A stretch of DNA of 64,000 bases from Pomphorhynchus laevis (lineage: Eukaryota; Acanthocephala; Palaeacanthocephala; Echinorhynchida; Pomphorhynchidae), in NCBI GenBank assembly GCA_012934845.2, contig WNNJ02000347.1:62001-126000 (forward strand), read 5' to 3'. Within the stretch, counting starts at the first letter, position 1, and every line of letters starts with the position of its first letter. The notes beneath the pieces were generated by a model. It had not been told where the DNA came from, did not search any database, and was given only the letters and a program-made list of their open reading frames with translations. A program made the position numbers and the translations under genes. Below, piece by piece: positions 24,432 through 33,797 of this stretch.

Positions 24432-24468
24432 CGATAATATTCGAGACTTCTCGTCTCGAATATTATCG
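24432..24468. other. Perfect 16-bp inverted repeat, 5' of LINE ORF1
   Basis: CGATAATATTCGAGAC and its exact complement flank a 5-base loop (TTCTC). It lies 33 bp upstream of the ORF1 start codon at 24399, in the 5' non-coding part of the minus-strand FADD LINE. It could be a 5' UTR structure or a fold-back mutation scar. Confidence 0.85.
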
Positions 24469-24599
24469 TAATGTTGTCGTATAAGAGACGCGCGAGCGGA
24501 GCGAGTGCGTCCGAAAGTCGTTGAGCGTTGTATGTATATTATATCCGAAACTTCTTTAAGGTGAATTTATTAAAGTAAAAGAAACACTGATTAACAATG

Positions 24600-24948
24600 A
24601 ACGTTGAATTTATGAAAAGTAAATCTTCACGCCCATATGCGCTTTTCTACACACCCGTCTACGTAAAGCATTTGTCTTTCGACTGTCGTAATTATTTTTT
24701 TTCCAGATTTGTGGTGGTAAAAACAATGATAAAAATAAATAAAACTACATTTAAACAATACAATTCTATTTCATTTTTTATACAACAAATAATTTACATA
24801 AGATTTTAAATTAAACACAAAAACAAAGTAAGTCAAATTCATTCGATAAAATTAAAATTATTCAAAATTTTTTATTTTTACATTATAAAACTTCACATAT
24901 CTTTAAATTTATATATTTTTCAAATATTCATCATTATTAAATTCTTTT
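24600..24948. other. AT-rich spacer, nothing recognised
   Basis: Highly A/T-rich sequence between the 5' end of the FADD LINE and the 3' end of the next minus-strand LINE. No motif or reading frame of note. Confidence 0.4.
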
Positions 24949-25465
24949 TTAATTAATTCTAGAAGCCTTTTTTAAAAATCCATAACGTTGTTGTGGTGGA
25001 CGATCATTTGAGTAGAAGTATAGGCCACTCAACACAAACGCGTTGAGCACTACTATACACCTACTCAAACTGACATTAAAACGTCTTGTACGCCAGAACA
25101 ACTTTATACCTTTTTTTACTAATTTAAAACATTTTGCCATGTCTGATCTCCAGTGCAGCCTGGATTCGAAGACAGATCCCAGTATCCTTATTTGTCTCTT
25201 CCGATTATCGGAAGAGCACCAAATAATTTAGTATGGCGTCCTGGTTTGCAAACTCTGTAGTGAATGAAATTGTTTTTCGTTGGGTTTAAGTGAATGAAAT
25301 TGTTTTTCGTTGGGTTTAACGACAAACCCAACTTAGACAGGCGTCTAGCAATCCCATTCACCACAGTTTTCACTCTGTCTTCGAATCTCCTGTCAGACAA
25401 GGAATCTCTTTTAAACACCAGCGATATATCGTCTGCATAGATAGTATCACTGGTGTTTCTATATA
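24949..25465 (-). pseudogene. Jockey/R1/I-group LINE RT, 3' half (split by transposon)
   Basis: Minus-strand reading gives TIYADDISLVFKRDSLSD (about 25440-25386, catalytic YADD), then RLSKLGLSLNPTKNNFIHYR and, further down, SRCIVVLNAFVLSGLYFYS. The 10 residues LNPTKNNFIH are duplicated by a 30-bp tandem repeat at 25258-25319. The upstream half of the same RT continues at 27456 beyond the transposon, and its last block GLPQGSPLSPIL is the one expected just before YADD. The gene is therefore a single LINE ORF2 cut by the insertion. Confidence 0.75.
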
Positions 25466-25476
25466 CAGAGGTTTTC

Positions 25477-25652
25477 ATTATTATAGATCACTTTTCCCAT
25501 TATTATAGATCACTTTTCCCATTATTATAGATCACTTTTCCCATTATTATAGATCACTTTTCCCATTATTATAGATCATTTTTCCCATTATTATAGATCA
25601 CTTTTCTCATTATTATAGATCACTTTTCCCATTATTATAGATCACTTTTCTC
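25477..25652 (+). repeat. Left terminal array, 8 units of 22 bp
   Basis: Eight head-to-tail units containing ATTATTATAGATCACTTTTC, without spacers. Unit 5 has an altered GATCA-TTTTTCCC junction, and units 6 and 8 end TCTC instead of TCCC. Repeated units at transposon ends are usually transposase binding sites; that role is inferred here. Confidence 0.9.
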
Positions 25653-25687
25653 ATTATTATTTTTATAGTTTAAAAAAATTACCCCAT

Positions 25688-26778
25688 ATGGAATTCCTTT
25701 TTGATCAAGAAAGTGATGAATTAGAAAAAGAAGATAATGAAAACTCAATACCCAACGAGGGCGATCTATTGGAAAGAAAGATAAAACAATCTATTACAAA
25801 GAATACAATAGAATGCTTTTTGGGTCTTCTAGGCAATAATTACAAAATAAAAGACATGGCCCCTGTGCTCAATCTTTCGATAGTTACTATAAGAAGGATA
25901 TATAAAAGGTATCTTGCAGGGGATTACGTTGATTTATCAACATTTAAAACTGCTGGTCAAAAAAAATCAGATACTAGAAAAGACCATAGTCATGAGAAAA
26001 ATATTATAGCATCAGAACTTGCTCTAAACCCTTGTACGACACTAAAAGCAATGAGTGAGAAACTTTTGATACATAACCCCGTCGGTTGTTATTCAACATC
26101 TAAAGTATCACGCATAATCAAGGACATGGATTATTCAAGAAAGTCCTTGACTTTAATTCCTATTAATAGAAATAGTAATGAAAACAAAAACGTAAGAGCT
26201 CAGTATGCAGCCTCTTTATCTAATATTGATGACAATCAGCTTATTTTTTAGATGAAACGGGTTTTAATTTACACACCTATCAGAATTATGGATACTCCCC
26301 AAAAAACACGAAATGTTACATCAATGTACCTAATGGTAAGGGAACGAATATATCTGTACTGTGTGCAATTACTAATCAAGGAATACTCGCATTTAAAGTC
26401 AAGGTGGGAAGTTTTAAGTCCGTTGATATGGTAGACTTCATTGATACGCAACTGCCACAGCTAAACCAAAATGAACGAAAATATATCGTTATGGACAATG
26501 CCTCCATACATAAAACAGCTACCGTGAAAGCATCTCTTGCTCGTCGTAATTATATTCATAAGCTTCTACCTCCCTATTCTCCTCAATTGAATCCGATAGA
26601 GGAATTTTTCTCGTCGTTCAAGTCAAGAGTCAAACAACAAAATACTTCTTCTAATAGTGAAGAGCTTATCGGTAAGATTAATAGTGTGCTTATAGAAGGA
26701 GAATTCAGGTTGGAGGGTTATTACAATCATATGCGTATTTGGGTTGAAAAGGCAGCTGCAAGAATTGATTTCATTTGA
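25688..26778 (+). CDS. IS630/Tc1-type transposase (DD34E), one frameshift
   Basis: The enzyme would cut and rejoin the transposon ends. The N-terminal half (25688-26251, 187 codons) has a helix-turn-helix region (NNYKIKDMAPVLNLSIVTIRR) and a second DNA-binding stretch (GCYSTSKVSRIIKDM). The catalytic half continues in another frame from 26251 to 26778: DETGFNLH (first Asp), KYIVMDNASIHK (second Asp) and LPPYSPQLNPIEEFF (Glu). There are 34 residues between the second Asp and the Glu, the DD34E spacing of Tc1. The two halves join in a run of six T at about 26243-26248, where one more T would restore the frame. All catalytic residues are intact. The frameshift could be a mutation, an assembly slip in the T run, or frameshifting used in expression. 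Confidence 0.88.
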
Positions 26779-27022
26779 AATAAACATTTTTTGTATTTTA
26801 ATAAACATAAAAAAAAACAAATAAAGTAATAAATAACACATACTATTACCTGTGATTAAAGTGAGCGTTCTATCTTGCGCAGTTTAGATTTGTGTTTATG
26901 GATATATTATATTTGTTATCTAAAACTATAATAATATGTGTCGTAGTCTTCTAAAACCAAGATCACCATCATAATGCAATATTGCTCCTGATCCCTCCAT
27001 CACCTCATCTAGGGGTCATCAC

Positions 27023-27067
27023 CTTGCATCTAGGGGTCACATCTAGGATGTGACCCCTAGATGCAAG
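27023..27067. other. Perfect 21-bp hairpin inside the transposon
   Basis: CTTGCATCTAGGGGTCACAT and one more base pair exactly with the other arm around a 3-base loop (TAG). A further copy of CATCTAGGGGTCA lies just upstream at 27006. It lies between the transposase stop and the right array. It could act as a terminator, a structural element, or be a fold-back scar. Confidence 0.85.
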
Positions 27068-27200
27068 ATACATAATAATAAACACTTTGATAATATGTAT
27101 TAGTATGTTAAGCTAAATGTAAGGAATGTTATATTAAAATAATATCAATCATGATCATAATATCAATATATATGAGACATCTGTGCGACAAAATAATAAT

Positions 27201-27442
27201 GGGAAAAGTGATCTATAATAATGAGAAAGGTGATCTATAATAATGGGAAAAGTGATCTATAATAATGAGAAAAGTGATCTATAATAATGGGAAAAGTGAT
27301 CTATAATAATGAGAAAAGTGATCTATAATAATGGGAAAAATGATCTATAATAATGGGAAAAGTGATCTATAATAATGGGAAAAGTGATCTATAATAATGG
27401 GAAAAGTGATCTATAATAATGGGAAAAGTGATCTATAATAAT
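27201..27442 (-). repeat. Right terminal array, 11 units of 22 bp (inverted)
   Basis: Eleven units, the complement of the left array. Counted from the outer end, units 1-8 match left units 1-8 in order and variants. Three extra inner units include one with a GAGAAAGG variant. Confidence 0.9.
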
Positions 27443-27455
27443 GAAAACCTCTGTA

Positions 27456-28480
27456 AAAGTCCATCCAAGACTCCCCTTGTCGTAATCATTTAAAGGATTG
27501 GCGATAAAGGGGACCCTTGAGGAAGACCCTTGGATAGCTTATAAAAGAGACCCTTGTCGTCTTCTATATAGAAGCTTCTGCCCTCCAAAATTTCCCACAC
27601 TCGACGCAAAATGTTCAGTGGAACAACATCTATTCTCAACGTTTACATTAGTGATTCGAGTGTGATGTTGTCAAAGGCTGCAGACAGTCAAGAGAATACA
27701 GCAGTGCAGGCCGTGCATCCGTGGTGAGACAACTCTGTAATGCCCTGACTGCTTTTACAGTTCCCCCTACCACTACAAAACCCGTGAATGTGGTCACCCA
27801 ACAATCCACGCGATTCATAGTGGCGAGCCAGGCATCTTGCCAGAGCTCTCTCAATGACCATCACTATACTATTGTATATGGTGATTATACTCGTGTCCTT
27901 AGCCGTTGACACCCATTGACACTGGAAGAAACATCACTTTCCCGAGTGCAATATCTGGCCAGGCTGCTAGCGGTGAAGATATCAGTTTAGCCGCGATTTA
28001 CCATCGGAGTTCCTCGTTGATCAGCTTGGTAGCAGCCGCACACGCCGAGATGCCATAAGATGACGTCTTAGGCCTTATCGGCCACGTATCCAAGAGATCT
28101 TCAAGTGTGATATCCTCTTCCAATGGGTCAATAGGATGGAGAGTAAGCTTCGACCTATTTTGAAACTGCACATCCTCGGACCATATCATTGCACTTGGGA
28201 GATGTTTCTTTTTCATTTCCTCTAATACACTCTTAATGCCCTTTGAAGAAATCCACTTGGAAGCTGCTGCTCTCCAATACCGAAAGGTGGTCTTCCTTAT
28301 GGATGACCACCATTCTTTTGAGACAGCAGATTTCTTGCATCAACCTTCAACGACTCTTCACCGATTTGATCTTGGAGTCGGCACATGAGAAACCTCCTCC
28401 GATCAGACGGATTAGGATCAGCTCTTAATCCCCAGAGGAATTTATTCATGTGCAAGACCTTAGGATTGTATTTTGACAAT
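27456..28480 (-). pseudogene. Jockey/R1/I-group LINE RT, 5' half (split by transposon)
   Basis: Minus-strand blocks: VMVIERALARCLARHYES, GDHIHGFCSGRG (about 27810), LSAAFDNITLESL (about 27680-27640), GLPQGSPLSPIL (about 27530-27495). Further upstream, DRRRFLMCRLQDQIG lies near 28390. The order matches RT finger and palm blocks leading into YADD at 25440. Several stops interrupt it. It is the same element as 24949-25465 and probably the endonuclease at 29540-30130. Confidence 0.7.
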
Positions 28481-28509
28481 GGAGGTCGTTTTGTCCGCAG
28501 GTGTTTATT

Positions 28510-28531
28510 TGCTGAATTATATAATTCAGCA
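28510..28531. other. Perfect 22-bp palindrome
   Basis: TGCTGAATTAT followed directly by its complement, no loop. It lies at the edge between LINE coding sequence and the Penelope-like insertion. Confidence 0.8.
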
Positions 28532-28654
28532 TTAAAATTGTATAAAAAATTATTATTTCTTAAAAATACAATTGATTATTTATGAAATTTGAACTAAAAT
28601 CATTAAAACTATTCTTGAAAATATTCATTTTCTTCTTTCTTTTATAAATAAAAT

Positions 28655-29240
28655 ATTTATGGAACGAAGAATAGTATTTTTATTTAATACAACAAAACGT
28701 TAATGTTCGATATTTGATGACATTTCAATTTTATCATATGAAAGTGATTATCTTTCTCGTATAATACATGAGGCATATTTTATTAATAAGAATAACATTT
28801 TACCTAATAATAAATCTGATTTTAATTTGAAAATTTCCTATTAGTTTTTAATTAGTTGTAATCCTTATTGAACTTGGTTAATTATATTTGTTTGATTTGT
28901 TTGTTTTTTGGTATCAATTTTACGTAATATTTATTTTATTTCATTATTATAATTTTTGATAATTTTTTTTGAGTAATTTAATATATTTTTTCCTTTTAAT
29001 CTTGGGTTGCGGTTCTTGTTCTTTGAAATTTGTTTTTAAAAAACCTTGTATATAATGTCTTTGAATGTGTGTTTGTAATGTTTTTCGTTGAAGTTTGTTT
29101 CTGTTTTATTGTAATGTGTATAAATGGCAACTTTAGTAATTTTTTGTAGTTTCCTGACGATGATAGCAGTAGCTATTGAAATATCGGACATTAACGTTTT
29201 GTTGTATTAAATAAAAAATCCTATTCTTCGTTCCATAAAA
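28655..29240 (+). mobile_element. Penelope-like element 3' fragment with an inverted end copy
   Basis: At 28740-28844 the + strand codes ESDYLSRIIHEAYFINKNN and ends in a stop about 15 residues later, resembling the end of the GIY-YIG endonuclease domain of Penelope-like elements. A 3' non-coding part follows, ending near 29155-29236 with CTGACGATGATAGCAGTAGC, AAATATCGG and TTAACGTTTTGTTGTATTAA. Bases 28658-28725 are an inverted copy of that end (AACGAAGAATAG, then AATACAACAAAACGTTAA), so the fragment has inverted ends of about 65 bp. Inverted and tandem partial copies are typical of Penelope-like insertions. The family call is by motif and tail only. Confidence 0.5.
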
Positions 29241-29539
29241 ATTTTAATAAAAATTATTTATTTTGACATTCACCCTCAATTCATTAAAAATTTCAATGTA
29301 CTCACACACATTCTCACATTCATTCGTTATATAATTTAAAATTTCATTAATATTATCATTATTATTGGTTAAAAACATTTTAACCTTTTGGTTGTAAGCT
29401 TGTATACTAGCCTTGGTCGGTTGAAATCTGGTTTTTTTGGACCATTTCTTCCTTCCAAACCCAGTATACAAGATTATGTCTGTCATTAAACACGTACCAT
29501 TCTGTTTTTAAGCCATTTTATTTTAAACTTGACATTTTT

Positions 29540-30130
29540 TAAATTAATTGCGATATCTAAAATGGATTGGTAACCTGAATGACGCCGGAGAAACTTTCCC
29601 TCGAGTTGGATTATGGCCTCTCCGATTTGGTCAATCAGTGATCCCACTCGAGCTCATCCGGAGTCATTTAGGTCACCAACAATGAAGTGGGCACCGGCAT
29701 TAAACACTCTAAGCAGCAACTTCTTGACGGCCTTCTTACTCTCATTCGTCTACCAGCCAACCGGTTCTATGTAGCAGTTTGCTACATACACTGGACGTTA
29801 GGAAACGAAGAATTTCAGAAGTTGATAAGAGCTCATGTCACTGGACCTCTCTGAAATCAAGCAAGCGTTAAGACGCTCGCTTGTCATTGATATCAGGGTG
29901 AGATATCAATGACAAGCGTTAACTTGATATCATATCAAGTTAACTTACTGTCAACTTGATATGTGAAAATTTTGTAATTTTCAAAACTTATGTTTAAAGT
30001 GTTTAACACCTGTGGAGAACGCGCCTCTTGCATAAGAAGAACACCCCTATGATCTAAATAGGAATATTGGACTAGGTTCCTACCGGTTCCTATATTTCAA
30101 CTTATCAACGAGATGTCCTCTAACGGATTG
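29540..30130 (-). pseudogene. LINE apurinic-type endonuclease remnant
   Basis: Minus-strand pieces: HRGVLLMQEARSP near 30060-30020 (the QE metal-site block), an AGAHFIVGDLNDSG stretch near 29700-29660 (GDLN box), and GKFLRRHSGYQSILDI near 29600-29560. These are the first half of an ORF2 of the Jockey/R1/I group. They lie upstream of the RT halves at 27456-28480 and 24949-25465, so one LINE probably spans 24949-31001. The hairpin cluster at 29859-29944 interrupts the frame. Confidence 0.5.
29859..29944. other. Cluster of three adjacent hairpins
   Basis: Hairpin 1 (29859-29882): 10-base arms with one mismatch around TAAG. Hairpin 2 (29878-29918): perfect 17-bp arms from CGCTTGTCATTGATATC, loop AGGGTGA. 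Hairpin 3 (29918-29944): perfect 12-bp arms GTTAACTTGATA, loop TCA. Neighbours share end bases, so each looks built on the previous one. Confidence 0.85.
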
Positions 30131-30535
30131 TACTCAATGCGCCGCTTTTTACACGGATGCATCTGCAGGAGGACGTTGTTACCCTAACTTGGTGCATCCT
30201 CCTTTTGAAGCGCTATATTTCCTAGCCTTTTTGTGCACGACTTTTAAAATAGCAGCTCCTTCCGAGTCTGAGGAAACTAAGGAGCCAAACTCCATCTTTT
30301 CGTCATTCCCTTCTGGATCTGCAATTTTTAAGTTGCAAAACTATTTGAGTTTTTTGTATTATTTTTTTAATTTTCATTATAGTTTTTGTAATTACCTATT
30401 GATATTCTGCTTATATCTTTTTTCAAACTTTGTATTTCATTCTCTTTTGATAATAATTTTGTTTTTAGATTTTTATTTTCCGCGGTCACTATCGTCACCT
30501 TTTTTCCAGTTCATTTAGTCGGTCGATCAACATTC

Positions 30536-31001
30536 TCATTTCGGAGACATGTTAATCACCCGAATGTTTTTTTGCGGCTTGTAAAAAGGTTTGTGCTCCT
30601 TCACACGCTTTTTATTCTCATCATCCGCCCACTTTAAATATTCTTTAAAATGGGTGCGTGTGTGAGAATAAGCCCTATGTGATTGTGTACAGTTAGCATA
30701 CTTAGGTCTTTCTGACCTTTTTTCACAATTTTGTAATTCATGCTCGTCTCCAGAGTGCACACATGTTTGAAAAGTGACCTTATCGCTGACAGCGGTAGCA
30801 CTGCGGATATCGGAATTTCAAGTCTTCCTCATCGAAAATTACCAATTTGATTAGATGACCTAAATTTCCAGGTCGAGAGTGGCGTAGCTTTTGTAAATGT
30901 TTTACAACTCCAAGAAAAAAGAAAGAAAATAAAAATAAAAATAAAAAGATAGATATGCGCACAAAAAATAGATAAATATACACACAAAAATATATATGCA
31001 A
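30536..31001 (-). pseudogene. LINE ORF1 remnant with zinc knuckles
   Basis: Minus strand: FRYPQCYRCQR, then GHFSNMC (about 30800-30755), a CCHC-type knuckle split by a stop. A second cysteine/histidine set, NCEKRSERPKYANCTQSHRA, follows in an open stretch ending at 30536. Knuckle-bearing ORF1 proteins are typical of Jockey/I/R1-group LINEs. It lies upstream of the endonuclease remnant on the same strand, so it probably belongs to the same element. Confidence 0.5.
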
Positions 31002-32340
31002 TTAGAAACTATAAGCAGAAAAAGAAAAAAAAACTTACCATGTCGTCTGAAGCCGACCAATTAGGCTATTAGGCTTTGTCAAGATAGGATCAAATCTTGA
31101 TAGGAAATTAGCTCAAATAGATTTCTTTGATGCGGAGGATACTGCTTGCAAATAATACAATTTAACACGAAATTCTACACTTTAACACCAAATTGTGATT
31201 CACAAATCTTTTGATGTGTAAATTAAAAATATATAAGAATTTATTAAAGTAAAAAACAAATAAAAAAGTGTGAATTACAAAAAATATTCGTTTTTATATC
31301 TCTTGCTTTTCCATTGTGAATTCTTTTGAACTACCATTGTTTCTCTGAATTTAACGGTGAACAACGGTAAACAAGAATTGTCATATTTTAAACAAGAATG
31401 TTTTTTTATAAAAAAATAAAAAAAATATTTTCAAATTTACGTAATTGTCAGTTAATAATTAAATTTAAGAATTTTTGTCTAATTCCGTTGTATTCCACAC
31501 GGAATTCCAAAATTTCCGAAATTGTCGGTAACGGCGTGTATCTCCATTCCAACTAGATTTGAAATTTCTAGTTGCTCACTACTACAATTCTGTTCATTTC
31601 CGTGTTGCAGCAATATTTGTTTATATTAATTATATTATTATATTTGTTTTTTATTGAACCAACTTGCTTAGATTGGCAAGTTGGGTTAATAAAGATGATA
31701 TTTCTAGAAAATATTTCTAGATTAAAACTTTTTCTCAAGGATTTTAAAATTTTAATTTAAAATTCAAGCTCCATCAACTTAAAATGAGGCCAACACTTTG
31801 TCTAATGATCATTATGTTCACCTTCAACTTGATCAGTAATTCGTTACTTTAATATATTTTTTATTTTAATCGATTTATCAATCAAAATTTGAAGTTTTTA
31901 AATGAATTGTGAATGATATGCTCGATAAAATCTCCAAAAGACCATAGTCATAGACTATATAAATAAACAAGTATAAAAAGAAATATTGTCTGGAAATAAC
32001 TCTGTTTTAACAGACAAAAATATTTGGAATTTTGAACATTATCAATTAAATACTATTTTTTAGTTACTATTTTGATTAACAGAAACTTCATTAAAAAACA
32101 AACAAAATATATTCCCGTCCATTTATAAAACAAAAACTTCAATTATATTTTTAATACTTGAGTTAAGATTTTGCTAATATTAATATGTTCAAGGAATAAC
32201 CTAATATTTTTAGGCAGTTATCACTATATGAACCTTTTTAGCATAATAAGTCAAGCATAAGCAAGTCGAATGAATCATTTTTGATTTCTACTTGTCTTAT
32301 CATCTAGTATTTCCTGTATTTTAGTGTTTTGCGATAGCAC
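31002..32340. other. AT-rich spacer, no gene
   Basis: No reading frame with recognisable features. A 9-bp hairpin (CCAACTTGC with GCAAGTTGG, 8-base loop) lies near 31658-31683. Confidence 0.4.
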
Positions 32341-33560
32341 ATAATTATACAATTATCTAAAATAAAGAGTTACTCATGATTCAATGGTTTTTGAAAGTAA
32401 CTTAAGTTATCTGAAATCAAAAATTATAAACTCAAATCAAAAATTGTTTATAATTTTATAGTCTATAAAGGTAACTTAAATTATTCAGATAAAAAATAGT
32501 ATCTCAAAATTAGCAGTTGCATAACCGTAATTAGCAGTTGTTTATAACGATAACTTAAAAATTCTTAAATTAAAAAATTCTCACAATTTAATTGTTTGAA
32601 AAACAACTTAAATTCTCACAAATTAAAAATGCATCGAGATTAATAGTATATAAACGTAATTTAAATTACCTCAAATTAAAAAATGCTTAAAATTTAATTG
32701 TTTATAAATATAACTAAGTTTATCTTAAATTAAAAATGCTTCACAAATTAAAAATTCTTCCTGAATTGGTAGTCAATAAGGGTAATTTAATTTATCTCAG
32801 ATAACAAATTATTATATCAATTTCAAATTTGCTCTAAATTAAATGTCTTATAAAGGAAACTTTAATTATCTTAAATTAATTTTTTTATTTTAAATTTGCT
32901 CGCAATTTAATGGTTTATAAAGGTAGCTTTAATCAACATATAAAATAATAAATAATTTTAAATTAAAAACTACTTTCATTTAACAGTAACTTAAATTATT
33001 CCATAATGATTCTTTTATCTAAAATAAAATGTTACTTTCAATATAACTGTCTAATAGCCCACATTAGTAACTTGAATTATTTCAAGTAAAAATGTATCTC
33101 AAATTAAAAATTTATCACAATCTTATGTTTTATAGGGTAACATATAATATTTCAAATAAAAAATTATTAATTATTTCAAATAAAATGTTTATACCAGTTT
33201 AATACTTTACACAGGATTTCAAATAAAAATTGTTTTAAACTTAAATAATCTGAAATTAACATTTTTGATCTCTAATAAAAAATTTATAATTTAATAGTTT
33301 ATAAATGTAGTTAAAATAATCAAAAATCAAAATCCTTATCTCAAATTAAAAGTTGATCACAATTAAAGAGTGATCCACTTAAAGAGTGATTAAAAAGCAT
33401 ATTTTTATATTACAAAACATCTGAAATTAGCATTTTTGATCTCAAATAAAAAAATTCATAATTTAATAGTTTATAAAAATAGTTCAAATAATCAAAAATC
33501 ATAATGCTTTAACTCAAATTAAAAGGATCACAATTAAAGTGTTTATAAAGGTAAATATAT
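32340..33560. repeat. Degenerate AT-rich tandem array (about 65-85 bp units)
   Basis: Roughly fourteen imperfect units built from the words GGTAACTTAAATTAT, CTCAAATTAAAAAT and TTTATAAAGGTAA. Unit length and identity drift along the array. It lies 240 bp beyond the 3' end of the secreted-protein gene at 33798. Confidence 0.65.
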
Positions 33561-33797
33561 ATTACTAACTCTATATTTTTTATAAGGTAACAAATTATAA
33601 AGATAACTATATACTCGATCCACGTTAAATGTTATCTACAATCTTAAATGTCAAGAGTATCTCTACAGTTCCTTAAATTAAAACGACTAATATTTATAAT
33701 TATATCTAAAAAGGAGGATGTATAAATGTTCGACATTGAAAAATAAGAATTTGAATAAAAATTTGTATAAATAAAATACATTCATTTTAATGATGAC

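Larger units (their letters stand above)
25466..27453 (+). mobile_element. IS630/Tc1-type DNA transposon with array-type terminal repeats
   Basis: The element is 1,988 bp and is flanked by TA on both sides (25464-25465 and 27454-27455), the target duplication of the IS630/Tc1/mariner superfamily. Both ends start CAGAGGTTTTC and continue inward as an array of 22-bp units (8 left, 11 right, inverted). The outer eight units agree on both sides in order, including variant units 5, 6 and 8. The terminal inverted repeats are therefore identical over about 190 bp, indicating a recent insertion. It interrupts the RT of a minus-strand LINE. Inside are a transposase gene and a perfect hairpin at 27023-27067. 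Confidence 0.9.

Noticed and set aside
24043-24471. + strand frames over the LINE ORF1
   Set aside because: They are complements of the minus-strand zinc-finger and coiled-coil ORF1 and have no motifs of their own.
27201-27442. Regular 22-bp array that could look like a CRISPR
   Set aside because: Units abut without unique spacers, and an inverted partner array lies at the other end of a transposon with TA duplications.
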